Positions 16,796 to 24,616 of a DNA stretch of 64,000 bases are shown piece after piece. The stretch comes from an uncultured Eubacteriales bacterium. Its GTDB lineage: Bacteria > Bacillota > Clostridia > Oscillospirales > Acutalibacteraceae. The notes beneath the pieces are model-generated. The model searched no databases. It worked only from the letters and a program-made list of their open reading frames with translations, and was not told the origin of the DNA. The stretch is from contig CAKSOL010000012.1 in NCBI GenBank assembly GCA_934477125.1, positions 59,360-123,359 of the forward strand, given 5' to 3'. The stretch's first letter is position 1, and the number at the start of each line of letters is the position of its first letter. Made by a program: the position numbers and the translations under genes.

Positions 16796-17962
16796 ATGTT
16801 TCCTTTTTTGCGTTTGCTCACCGGTTATCTGACCGTCTCGATTGAGGGAGCCGGAGCTGAAATAGTTCTGAACCGGGCGGCGGCGCGGCGTATCAGGCTC
16901 TGGGGACTCCGCTACTGCCGGGGGAAAATAACCGGCCGGATATCAACAGGAGATTTCAAGCGGCTGCGCGAAATCCGCAGAGGCACCTCTGCGCATATAA
17001 AAATTATCGGAAAACACGGACTGCCGTTTAAAACCCGGCGTTATCGCCGGCGTTTAGGGCTTTTAATAGGTCCGGTGATTTTTTTTGCCGTTCTTTTCGT
17101 TCTTTCAAGATTTGTATGGTCCATAGAGGTAAGCGGAAACAAAAGCATTAGCGCGGAACGTCTGATTGCAGCCTGCGAAAGCATAGGAATACATCGTGGA
17201 ATGGCGAAAAGCCGGCTTTCTCCGGCGATTGACGCGCAAAAGCTGCTGCTTTCCTTTCCTGAGCTTTCCTGGGCTGCGCTGAACCTTGAGGGAAGTGTTC
17301 TGACCGTAAACGTCAGCGAGGCGGTATCCGCTCCGGGAAGCGACAGCGCTGAGCCATGCGACCTGAGAGCATCGGCGGACGGAATAATAACAAAGATAGA
17401 TATAACCGCCGGAACTCCCGCAGTTCGTGTCGGCGACGCAGTACGCACAGGAGACGTTCTCGTTTCCGGAATAGAGGAAAGCTCTTACGGCACGAGGTTT
17501 ATCCGCTCTCAGGGTACGGTAACGGCAAAAACCGAAAGAACGCTGACTATCTCCGGCGCATATTCTCAAACGCTGACCGTAAAAACCGGGAAAAGCCGCA
17601 CCCAAAGCGTTCTTACGCTTTTCGGTCTTAACATTCCGTTGTTTTTAGGCTCGCCCTCAGGCGAATATCAAAGCGTTACCGACCGTTCCGTTCTGACGGT
17701 ATACGGCAGAAGTCTGCCCATTTCGCTGACAACGCGCGTATGCGAATTTACCGAACAGCGGGATATCACCTATTCTGACGAACAGCTGACGGAAATATTA
17801 AAAAAACAGCTTGAAATGCAGAAAAAGGAGCTTGGCATTTCCGATTACAGTCTGATTTCGGAAAATACGGAGCAGACCGGAGACGGACTGCGGCTCACAC
17901 AGCTTATAGAAGCAACCGAAAACATTGCCGAAAGCCGGAAAATACTTATAGCGGAAAACTGA
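16796..17962 (+). CDS. yqfD: Sporulation protein YqfD
   Basis: YqfD is a mother-cell membrane protein of stage IV sporulation. The protein has an N-terminal cytosolic region, one transmembrane helix at about 87-107 (LLIGPVIFFAVLFVLSRFVW), and a large extracytoplasmic domain with VSGNKSISAERL and a FPELSWAALNLEGS stretch. Translation probably starts at ATG 16796; the GGAGGAGG just upstream would serve as its ribosome site, while the in-frame TTG at 16781 lies within that purine stretch. It forms a pair with yqfC. Confidence 0.88.
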   Translation: MFPFLRLLTGYLTVSIEGAGAEIVLNRAAARRIRLWGLRYCRGKITGRISTGDFKRLREIRRGTSAHIKIIGKHGLPFKTRRYRRRLGLLIGPVIFFAVLFVLSRFVWSIEVSGNKSISAERLIAACESIGIHRGMAKSRLSPAIDAQKLLLSFPELSWAALNLEGSVLTVNVSEAVSAPGSDSAEPCDLRASADGIITKIDITAGTPAVRVGDAVRTGDVLVSGIEESSYGTRFIRSQGTVTAKTERTLTISGAYSQTLTVKTGKSRTQSVLTLFGLNIPLFLGSPSGEYQSVTDRSVLTVYGRSLPISLTTRVCEFTEQRDITYSDEQLTEILKKQLEMQKKELGISDYSLISENTEQTGDGLRLTQLIEATENIAESRKILIAEN

Positions 17963-18117
17963 TTTAATTTCTGCCCGGATATGAAGAAACAGCCGCAAGA
18001 CCTCCGAGGAAAAGGGTTGTCTCTGCGACTGCCGGCATACCGCTTGCCTGATAAGTTTAACCCCTCATTTATGCTATTATAAATAACAGATTTTATCACT
18101 AATAAATTAACAAAAAA

Positions 18118-18157
18118 TCAGGCAAAACAATCGTGAACCGACGACTGTTTTGCCTGA
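18118..18157. terminator. Bidirectional terminator between yqfD and the zinc-ribbon gene
   Basis: The 12-bp stem (18118-18129 with 18146-18157) is extended by ACG/CGT pairing in the loop. A T6 run follows on the minus strand and TTTT at 18160 on the plus strand. The 150 nt between the yqfD stop and this hairpin show nothing I can name. Confidence 0.75.
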
Positions 18158-18177
18158 GCTTTTATAAAAAATATTTC

Positions 18178-19035
18178 TTACGAATTGCAATCCGAATAAT
18201 ACTTATTTATAAGGAGATAGGAGAGTATATAAACTCCGGCTGTGCAGCCGTTGGATATAAACCCGGTCATATTAGCGCCGAAAACAGAGCCGAGGGCGGA
18301 AATGGCGCTGAAAATGCCGAATATAAGCATCCAGACCTGAGCGGTATTGCGTTTAACAATAATTAAATCCTTACATTCAATACTTCTGTAAAGAGACTGC
18401 GAAAATTTATGAATTGAACGGTAGCCGAAGTATGTAATAAGCATAACAATCGCAGCCGCAACTACGCAGATAATCGTGAACCAAACCGCCGCGCCGTAAA
18501 GCAATCTTACAAGAATACCGGCATAGGTTCCGACGATGCTGCGGAGCTCGTTCATAAAGAAATCAACAACAGAGGAATCGGAGCCTATTACGGCAAAAAG
18601 CAGCGCCAAAAGAATTCCGCCTACTACCAGCGCAATGCTTGCAACCCAGCCCAAAACATAAACGGCAAAGTTAGTTCCGCTGACATAACGCATATATTTT
18701 GCGCTTACGATATTCTTTCTGCTCTGAGAATAAATCAGCCATAAAAATACGGTAAACAGAATACCGATAATCGGAAAGCTTTTGCCTATCAGCGAAAGTC
18801 CCGTTGCTACGCTCTGGAGAATACAAATAACAAGAAACAAGCTGTCTTTAAATAAGGAAAGTGCCTTCTGTGTAGCAAAATCCGTCTGAACAGGAGCCTC
18901 CTGAAATACCTGCTGCTCCGGCTGCTGCGCATTACTTTTCCCTGCCGGCTGCTGCCCCTCATTTACCGATTTTCCGCAATTAGGGCAAAAAGCAAAATCT
19001 TCGTTTGCCTGATAACCGCAATGATTGCATATCAT
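18178..19035 (-). CDS. Zinc-ribbon multi-pass membrane protein of unknown function
   Basis: A zinc-ribbon with two CxxC pairs (Cys3/Cys6 and Cys17/Cys20) opens the 285-residue protein, followed by a Gln/Pro-rich linker to about residue 50. After that come about five hydrophobic segments, including one rich in Val/Ile/Leu around 140-160. The layout, a cytosolic ribbon attached to a DUF4013-like helical bundle, is common in Firmicutes and has no assigned role. It is a single gene with its own terminator. Confidence 0.7.
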   Translation of the reverse strand: MICNHCGYQANEDFAFCPNCGKSVNEGQQPAGKSNAQQPEQQVFQEAPVQTDFATQKALSLFKDSLFLVICILQSVATGLSLIGKSFPIIGILFTVFLWLIYSQSRKNIVSAKYMRYVSGTNFAVYVLGWVASIALVVGGILLALLFAVIGSDSSVVDFFMNELRSIVGTYAGILVRLLYGAAVWFTIICVVAAAIVMLITYFGYRSIHKFSQSLYRSIECKDLIIVKRNTAQVWMLIFGIFSAISALGSVFGANMTGFISNGCTAGVYILSYLLINKYYSDCNS

Positions 19036-19153
19036 AACTCAAAACCTCCAAAATTTTAACAAAGCGCGGAGTATCAAAGCTCCGAACGCTGTTTCTGAGC
19101 ATATTATATCATTACTGCCCTTAGCAGTCAACAAAATTATTTTAAAGAGTACT

Positions 19154-19642
19154 TTAGACAATAAGATTTATTCTTTGCCATTCCGCAGCAAGGCGGTCAA
19201 GCGACCACGCGGCATTAGCCGGGCTGGTTGACGGCAGGCAGACCGCCGGCATACCCGTTTTCGGAAGAATAAGGCGGTTATAATATTTTTCGGCTGTTTT
19301 CCCGTTCACAAATATTCCGGATATCCTACATTCCGAAAGTATAGGCGATAAATCGTTCGGAATAACTTCTTTTATGGTTGAATCTGCCGAACCGCTTATC
19401 AGGCAGCTGCCGATAACATCCCAAAGACCGAGCCTGTTTTTTAATATAAGCTCGGTCTTTTCCTCTATTGTTACAGGCACATCCGCTTTAAAAACCTTCG
19501 CCAGCACCCGCCAGAAACGGTTCTGCGGATGACCATAGAAAAATTTCTCCTCGCGCGATTTAACCGACGGAAAGCTGCCGAGAATCAAAACTCTTGTGTT
19601 TTTAGAATACAAGGGAGGAAACGGATGAATTTCGCAGGTCAT
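19154..19642 (-). CDS. DNA-deoxyinosine glycosylase (uracil-DNA glycosylase superfamily)
   Basis: The enzyme removes hypoxanthine (deaminated adenine) from DNA in base-excision repair. Family marks are LGSFPSVKSREEKFFYGHPQ near residue 21, RLGLWDVIGSC, FVNGKTAEKYY and the C-terminal LPSTSPANAAWS; the pattern matches the bacterial hypoxanthine-DNA glycosylase group of the UDG fold, at the usual 160 residues. Its ATG overlaps the TGA of the 48-residue gene upstream by 4 nt, so it is translationally linked to the riboswitch-controlled oadB operon. Confidence 0.85.
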   Translation of the reverse strand: MTCEIHPFPPLYSKNTRVLILGSFPSVKSREEKFFYGHPQNRFWRVLAKVFKADVPVTIEEKTELILKNRLGLWDVIGSCLISGSADSTIKEVIPNDLSPILSECRISGIFVNGKTAEKYYNRLILPKTGMPAVCLPSTSPANAAWSLDRLAAEWQRINLIV

Positions 19643-19785
19643 TTCTTATCATTTCCGGACGGCAGCTTATCCAGCAGCCAAATGCAGATAACAATAACGA
19701 ACGTTATTGCGAAAATTCCGAGCATTCCCTTTCCTATAAAGGGGAGAACAGCCATAAAATTATTTAAATCAAAATGAAATTTCAT
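19639..19785 (-). CDS. 48-residue single-pass membrane protein in the oadB operon
   Basis: A short gene with an excellent ribosome site (TAGGAGGA, 9 nt before ATG 19785). The product starts MKFHFDLNNF and has one strongly hydrophobic helix at about 13-37, containing GMLGIFAITFVIVICIWLL, then a charged tail ending SGNDKK. Its size and topology recall the small gamma (OadG-like) subunits of sodium-pumping decarboxylases, but there is no Pro-rich tail or other firm signature. It lies 15 nt after the OadB-like gene and overlaps the glycosylase start, so it is real and probably a partner of the OadB-like protein. Confidence 0.75.
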   Translation of the reverse strand: MKFHFDLNNFMAVLPFIGKGMLGIFAITFVIVICIWLLDKLPSGNDKK

Positions 19786-19800
19786 AGATAAATCCTCCTA

Positions 19801-20928
19801 TCAGCCAAAAAAGTTCAGTATCAGACCGCCTGCAATAACCGACGCAATCTGACCGGATACGTTTACGCCTATCGAATGCATAAGCAGGAAATTCTGATTA
19901 TCCTCCGCAAGTCCCATTTTATGAACAACACGGGCAGACATCGGGAATGCCGAAATTCCCGCCGCGCCTATCATAGGATTGATTTTTTTATCCTTAGGAA
20001 GAAATATATTTATAATTTTAGCAAATACAACTCCGCCGGCGGTATCAAATATAAATGCCACAAGTCCCAGCAGAATTATCATCAGGGTTTCGCGGGTAAG
20101 AAAATATTTTGCCTGCATTTTGGTTGCTATCGTTATACCCAAAAACAGCGTTATCAGGTTTGCGAGAACCTTTTGAGCGGTTTCGGAAAGCGAATCGAGA
20201 ACACCGCATTCGCGGATAAGGTTTCCGAACATCAAAAAGCCTATCAGCGCAACGCTTCTCGGCGATACAATTCCGGTTATAGCGGTTATAACTATCGGGA
20301 AAAGAATACGCGTCGCCTTGGAAACATTTGCCGGCTTATACGGCATACGGATAAGGCGTTCCTTCTTTGTTGTCAGCAATTTAATGACCGGAGGCTGAAC
20401 TATCGGAACGAGCGCCATATAAGAATACGCCGCAACCATTATTGCTCCGAGATATTTTGAATTAAAGTAATTCGCAACGAAAATAGACGTCGGTCCGTCC
20501 GCAGCGCCGATAATGGAAATAGAAGCCGCCTCTTTTATCGGAAATCCTATAAACGCCGCAAGACCTAAGGTAAAGAAAATTCCGAACTGAGCCGCGGCGC
20601 CGAACAGCAGCAGCTTAGGATTGGAAAGCAGCGGTCCGAAATCTATCATAGCGCCTATTCCGACAAACAGCAGCAGCGGAAACAGCTCGTTTGCAATTCC
20701 GGCGTCAAACAAAACGTCAATAACCCCTATTTCCTTAACGCCGTCATACACCTGGGTAACTGCGCCGGACATAGGCAGATTAACCAATATAGCGCCGAAG
20801 CCCATAGGCAGCAGCAGCGACGGCTCCATCTTTTTAACAACGGCAAGAGCTATAAGCACCGCTCCGATAGCCCACATAACGACCTGCTGCCATTGCAGAT
20901 TAAAAATATTTTCATACAACGCTTCCAT
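19801..20928 (-). CDS. oadB: Sodium-translocating decarboxylase beta-subunit family protein (OadB/GcdB-like)
   Basis: The 375-residue polytopic protein matches OadB/GcdB: GFGAILVNLP, LLLFVGIGAMIDFGPLL, IIGAADGPTSIFV and GAAGISAFPMSARVVHKMG are family signatures, including the Asp in GAADGPT that is essential for Na+ transport in Klebsiella OadB. Normally it partners a biotin carboxyltransferase alpha chain, which is absent here. Translation likely starts at 20928, after GGAGGGG, not at the upstream in-frame codon at 20955. It sits behind a leader that resembles a Mn2+ riboswitch, so its role here may not be decarboxylation. Confidence 0.88.
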   Translation of the reverse strand: MEALYENIFNLQWQQVVMWAIGAVLIALAVVKKMEPSLLLPMGFGAILVNLPMSGAVTQVYDGVKEIGVIDVLFDAGIANELFPLLLFVGIGAMIDFGPLLSNPKLLLFGAAAQFGIFFTLGLAAFIGFPIKEAASISIIGAADGPTSIFVANYFNSKYLGAIMVAAYSYMALVPIVQPPVIKLLTTKKERLIRMPYKPANVSKATRILFPIVITAITGIVSPRSVALIGFLMFGNLIRECGVLDSLSETAQKVLANLITLFLGITIATKMQAKYFLTRETLMIILLGLVAFIFDTAGGVVFAKIINIFLPKDKKINPMIGAAGISAFPMSARVVHKMGLAEDNQNFLLMHSIGVNVSGQIASVIAGGLILNFFG

Positions 20929-20953
20929 ATTTTCCCCTCCGAAATTTTTAAAC

Positions 20954-20994
20954 AAAAAAAGGACCCTGTTGCAGCAAATATGTGCAACAAAGTC
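20954..20994 (-). terminator. Riboswitch expression-platform terminator before oadB
   Basis: On the minus strand a 12-bp stem (20983-20994 with 20962-20973, three G-U pairs) is followed by seven U. Its 5' arm contains the CUUUG that closes the riboswitch P1 stem, so aptamer and terminator are mutually exclusive. Confidence 0.75.
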
Positions 20995-21089
20995 TTGTCA
21001 CTTAGTTACAGACCGAATTTTCCGAAAAATCAGGAAAATTGTACTGACGACCTGCAAGCATAACCTATTTATGCCGACTACTCCCTTTG
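20988..21089 (-). promoter_or_regulatory. yybP-ykoY-like (Mn2+) riboswitch aptamer upstream of oadB
   Basis: Read on the minus strand the RNA begins CACAAAGGGAGUAG, the yybP-ykoY L1 signature. A P2 hairpin GCAUAA/UUAUGC follows. Then P3 pairs CAGGUC with GGUCUG and encloses the L3 loop GUCAGUAC, capped by an AAUUUUCC/GGAAAAUU hairpin. The element closes with ACAAGACUUUG, where CUUUG pairs with the 5' CAAAG. Order, loop sequences and the CAAGAC before the closing strand agree with the Lactococcus Mn2+ riboswitch as I remember it. The P4 hairpin is reduced. Predicted transcription starts right at its 5' end. Mn2+ binding should favour P1 over the overlapping terminator, giving an ON switch. Confidence 0.72.
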
Positions 21090-21097
21090 TGATTGAC

Positions 21098-21126
21098 ATT
21101 ATAACACCGCGCGTTCGCCGTGTCAA
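21098..21126 (-). promoter_or_regulatory. Consensus promoter of the oadB operon
   Basis: On the minus strand, perfect TTGACA, 17 nt, perfect TATAAT. The expected start point near 21091 coincides with the first base of the riboswitch. Confidence 0.85.
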
Positions 21127-21203
21127 GAATTTTCGCAGCGATTCGGTATATTTCCGGTTCCGCTCCGCTGCAGCGGGTTTTACAGTTGCGCCGGAAATAA
21201 TGA

Positions 21204-21232
21204 TTGACAAAATATAAATTATGGGTTAAAAT
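21204..21232 (+). promoter_or_regulatory. Promoter of the T-box operon
   Basis: TTGACA, 17 nt, TAAAAT, about 22 nt before the 5' end of T-box Stem I. Confidence 0.75.
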
Positions 21233-21253
21233 AATAGTGTTAAATGCTTTGAT

Positions 21254-21497
21254 GGGAATAAGTAACCGCTTTTTTCGATTCTTCAGAGAGGGGACGTCTG
21301 GTGAAAGTCTCCGGACCGGGACGCGGCGAAGCTATCCCTGAGCAGCCCCCGAAAGGAGGGACGGCTAATTCCGCCGTTATCGGGAATTCGGTATTTTTTG
21401 TACCGGCAGAGTGCGGAGCAATGCTCCGAATACAGGTGGTAACACGGTTTTTAACAAAATCGTCCTGAACGCGAAAAGCGTTCGGGACTTATTTTTT
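21254..21497 (+). promoter_or_regulatory. T-box leader, alanine (GCU) specifier
   Basis: This leader senses uncharged tRNA. Stem I starts GGGA..AGUAA, pairs CCGC with GCGG, and returns with GAA-GCU-AUCCC. The AGUA/GAA loop hallmark frames the specifier codon GCU (21331-21333), which reads alanine. Upstream AGAGAG and UGGUGAAAGUC are the usual Stem I distal motifs. The T-box itself, AGGUGGUAACACGG, is at 21434-21447; its UGGU matches the ACCA end expected of tRNA-Ala. It controls the Lrp and aminotransferase genes. Confidence 0.88.
21462..21497 (+). terminator. T-box terminator hairpin
   Basis: An 11-bp stem (21462-21472 with 21478-21488) with a GAAAA loop, followed by a T-rich tract. It competes with the T-box antiterminator. 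Confidence 0.85.
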
Positions 21498-21513
21498 ATA
21501 CGGAGGAATTTAT

Positions 21514-21993
21514 ATGAAATCTGAATTACTTAAGCTTTTATGCCGCAACGCCCGCTATACAACCGCCGAGCTTGCCGCAATGCTCGGCAGAGAGGAAAGC
21601 GAGGTTTCAGCCGAAATCGAGGATTTGGAGAAAAAAGGTATCATCCGCGGATACAAGGCGGTTATTGACTGGGATAAAATAGACGGTTCATACGTTTCCG
21701 CCATTGTTGAGCTTAACGTCGTACCCAAAGCCGAGCTTGGCTTTGAGGAGGTAGCGGAAAAGATTATGGCGTATCACGAGGTTGAATCGGTTTACCTTAT
21801 GTCCGGAGTTTATGACCTTAATGTTGTTGTAAAGGGTAAAACGCTTCAGGATGTTGCGCGGTTTGTTTCAAGAGAGCTTGCAACAATAGATTCGGTCACC
21901 TCGACCACTACTCACTTCGTTATGCGCCGGTATAAGGAAATGGACGTTAATCTCTGCGACTGCGAGGACGACAGGGGGCAGTTCTGGCTATGA
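21514..21993 (+). CDS. Lrp/AsnC family transcriptional regulator
   Basis: The 159-residue protein has an N-terminal winged helix (LLCRNARYTTAELAAMLG, about 5-55) and a C-terminal RAM amino-acid-sensing domain with VYLMSGVYDLNVVVKG. Lrp-type proteins respond to amino acids; the alanine T-box in front suggests alanine as ligand. GGAGG lies 6 nt before the ATG. The stop overlaps the aminotransferase start by 4 nt (ATGA), so both are made together. Confidence 0.92.
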   Translation: MKSELLKLLCRNARYTTAELAAMLGREESEVSAEIEDLEKKGIIRGYKAVIDWDKIDGSYVSAIVELNVVPKAELGFEEVAEKIMAYHEVESVYLMSGVYDLNVVVKGKTLQDVARFVSRELATIDSVTSTTTHFVMRRYKEMDVNLCDCEDDRGQFWL

Positions 21994-23162
21994 TTGATTA
22001 CTCCAAGCTTCTCAACCGCACAGTTACGCAGATAAAGCCGTCGGGCATAAGAAAGTTTTTCGATATTGCCGCAACGATGGACGACGTTATTTCGCTGGGC
22101 GTCGGTGAACCGGACTTCCAGACCCCATGGCAGATTCGCAAGGCAGGAATAAACTCGCTTGAGCGCGGAAGAACAAAATATACCTCCAACTGGGGAATTG
22201 CCGAGTTAAGGCAGGAAATTTCCCGGTATCTCGAAAGAAAGTATAATATCAAATACCATCCGGAACATGAGGTTCTCGTTACGGTAGGCGGAAGCGAAGC
22301 GATTGACGGCGCTGTAAGAGCCGTTGTTGCTCCAGGAGACGAGGTTATTATTCCGCAGCCGAGCTATGTCTGCTATGAGCCGATAACCCAGCTTGCCGGA
22401 GGAGTTCCGGTTATTCTCGAAACAAAGGCGGAAAATGATTTTAAAATAACTCCCGATGAGCTGAGAGCGCTCATAACTCCGAAAACGAAGGTACTCATAC
22501 TTCCCTACCCCTGCAATCCCACAGGCGCCGTTATGGAACGTGAGGATCTCGAAAAAATCGCGGATGTGCTGAGAGATAAAAACATAGTCGTTATTTCGGA
22601 TGAAATTTATTCCGAGCTTACCTTCGGCGGAAAGAGCCATTATTCAATCGCCTCGATTGACGGTATGTGGGAACGGACGGTTACGGTAAACGGCTTTTCA
22701 AAGTCCTTTTCAATGACCGGCTGGCGCTTAGGCTATGCCTGCGGACCGCAGCCGATTATGGAGCAGATAACAAAAATTCATCAGTTTGCAATTATGTGCG
22801 CTCCGACTACCTCGCAGTTTGCCGCAATAGAGGCTCTTAAAAACGGCGACGAGGCTGTTGCGGCAATGATAGAGGAATATGACCGGAGGCGCCGCCTTAT
22901 GGTTTCGGGCTTCAATAAATTAGGACTTACCTGCCGAGAGCCTAAGGGTGCGTTCTATGCCTTCCCCTGCATAAAAAGCACCGGGCTTTCGAGCGAGGAT
23001 TTCTGCGAACGGCTGCTCAAGGAAAAGCATGTTGCGCTTGTTCCGGGAACTGCTTTCGGAAACAGCGGCGAGGGCTTTGTCAGAGCGTCATACTGCTACT
23101 CGGCGGAGCATATTATAAAGGCTCTTGCCCGAATAGAGGAATTTTTGAAAGAGAGAAAATAA
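21990..23162 (+). CDS. Class I/II PLP-dependent aminotransferase (probable alanine-linked)
   Basis: This 390-residue enzyme belongs to the AspC/AlaT group. It shows SLGVGEPDFQTP, GGSEAIDGA, PYPCNPTGA with the Asn that contacts PLP, SDEIYSEL, and the Schiff-base lysine K238 in FSKSFSMTGWR. Sequence alone does not settle the amino acid. The alanine-specific T-box and the overlapping Lrp regulator point to alanine formation from pyruvate, so a role as alanine aminotransferase is a reasoned guess; aromatic or aspartate activity remains possible. Confidence 0.88.
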   Translation: MIDYSKLLNRTVTQIKPSGIRKFFDIAATMDDVISLGVGEPDFQTPWQIRKAGINSLERGRTKYTSNWGIAELRQEISRYLERKYNIKYHPEHEVLVTVGGSEAIDGAVRAVVAPGDEVIIPQPSYVCYEPITQLAGGVPVILETKAENDFKITPDELRALITPKTKVLILPYPCNPTGAVMEREDLEKIADVLRDKNIVVISDEIYSELTFGGKSHYSIASIDGMWERTVTVNGFSKSFSMTGWRLGYACGPQPIMEQITKIHQFAIMCAPTTSQFAAIEALKNGDEAVAAMIEEYDRRRRLMVSGFNKLGLTCREPKGAFYAFPCIKSTGLSSEDFCERLLKEKHVALVPGTAFGNSGEGFVRASYCYSAEHIIKALARIEEFLKERK

Positions 23163-23172
23163 GATATAAAAT

Positions 23173-23225
23173 AAAACCGTTCTGAAATGCGTTTTACTGC
23201 TGCGCTTTTTACAGAACGGTTTTTT
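23173..23225. terminator. Bidirectional terminator between aminotransferase and ETF genes
   Basis: A 12-bp stem (23173-23184 with 23213-23224) with T- and A-runs on both flanks, serving the two converging transcripts. Confidence 0.75.
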
Positions 23226-23233
23226 CTATAAAT

Positions 23234-24613
23234 TTATAAAATAATTTCTGCACCGCCGACTATCCCGTAATCGGCATATTTGAATATGGGAGCGTCCTTA
23301 TCAGGATTTACGGCTATTATCGTTCCCGATTGCTTTATTCCTGCAATATGGTGCACCGCGCCCGAAATACCTACTGCGATATAAACATCGGGGTTTACCG
23401 TTTTGCCCGTAAGCCCCACCTGCAATTCGTATGGCAGATAATCGCTGTCCGCCATTTTGCGCGTTGCGGCTATACCCGCGTTTATTTTTTCGGCAAATGC
23501 TCGTAACTCCGCTATATGCTCCCGCGCGCCGTAGCCTATGCCTATAATAATTTTTTTCTTCTCTTCCTCGGCGGTGCGTACTGTCGCCATAGGCGGCTTT
23601 GTTTCGCACCTTATTTTTGCAATTATATTGCCCGAACACGCGGGGCGGTACATATAAAGCGTTTCGCCGTCGGTTTCAAGTGCGGTGCAGTCGGCGCAAA
23701 GCCCCGTGTTTAGAAGGGCGGCTACCTGCGGCGCTAAAGCCTTGGACTTAATATCGCTCCCCCACAAAACCGCATCGGGGTGACCTAAGCGGATTTTTTC
23801 CGCCGTTTCTTCGGGGGTTCCGGGGTCAATTACGGTTATATTTTCCCCCACCGTTTTTGCAAATTCTATGGGGGAATTACCCACGCACCACACGTTTTTA
23901 AGCTTGTTTTCGCTCTCGGCAGGCTTTATTTTTTGCTTACCCCTTTTAAGTCCATCTTCTATCGCCCACATCAGCTTATCGGGAGATATAAATGTGCAGC
24001 TTCGGCGGTCGGAATCGTTCTCAAAGGTTTTCAAAACGCGCGTAGGCGAGCCCTTGAGACCGCAAAGCGAAATATCGGCGTTAATATCGTTTGCCGAAAG
24101 TATTTCAATCGGTTTGATTTTAGAGCGAATACTCGGCAGCCGCAGTTTTCGGCTTTTTTCAAGCGTTATGACTGCGGGCGCGGTTATATTGCCGCTGTTT
24201 CCTAAGCGGTCGGTATAAGAAAGACCGTTTTCCGTATTTCTGAGCGACATAACGTTTGTTACAAGCGAAAATCCAAGTCTTACCGCAAGAGAGGGGCCTA
24301 CCTGCCCCGTATCGCCGTCTACCGATTGCCTGCCGCAGAAAACGAAATCCGGGCAGAGTCTTTTTATGGCAAGGGAGAGCGCATACGAGGTTGCAAGAGT
24401 GTCCGCTCCGGCAAAGGCGCGGTCGCACAAAAGCACGGCGTTTTGGGTGCCGAGCCGCGTTAAGCTTTCAAGAAACGGCGCGGTTTTTTCGGGTCCCATA
24501 CTCAAAAGCGTTATCTCCGCCCCGTCTATACCGAGTGCGGTTTCGTAAGCGCTTGCGTCAAACGGGTTAATTTCGCCGTCAGCCGATTGCTTTACACAAA
24601 CAACAATTTTCAT
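23234..24613 (-). CDS. Fused electron-transfer flavoprotein, beta and alpha in one chain
   Basis: The 459-residue protein joins both ETF subunits. Residues 1 to about 250 are EtfB (MKIVVCVKQ start; QSVDGDTGQVGPSLA nucleotide-binding signature near 95-109). Residues about 250-459 are a shortened EtfA ending in the FAD domain: LTGKTVNPDVYIAVGISGA, then HHIAGIKQS and APIFKYADYGIVGG. ETFs carry electrons from flavin dehydrogenases, or bifurcate them in anaerobes. It is the last gene of the sugar locus and the likely acceptor for the FAD oxidase/Fe-S pair. A single-chain ETF with a trimmed alpha N-domain is unusual. Confidence 0.88.
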   Translation of the reverse strand: MKIVVCVKQSADGEINPFDASAYETALGIDGAEITLLSMGPEKTAPFLESLTRLGTQNAVLLCDRAFAGADTLATSYALSLAIKRLCPDFVFCGRQSVDGDTGQVGPSLAVRLGFSLVTNVMSLRNTENGLSYTDRLGNSGNITAPAVITLEKSRKLRLPSIRSKIKPIEILSANDINADISLCGLKGSPTRVLKTFENDSDRRSCTFISPDKLMWAIEDGLKRGKQKIKPAESENKLKNVWCVGNSPIEFAKTVGENITVIDPGTPEETAEKIRLGHPDAVLWGSDIKSKALAPQVAALLNTGLCADCTALETDGETLYMYRPACSGNIIAKIRCETKPPMATVRTAEEEKKKIIIGIGYGAREHIAELRAFAEKINAGIAATRKMADSDYLPYELQVGLTGKTVNPDVYIAVGISGAVHHIAGIKQSGTIIAVNPDKDAPIFKYADYGIVGGAEIIL

Positions 24614-24616
24614 TTT

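Noticed and set aside
17963..18117. Possible small RNA downstream of yqfD
   Set aside because: No promoter-terminator pair or convincing fold; the open frame on the minus strand there has no ribosome site.
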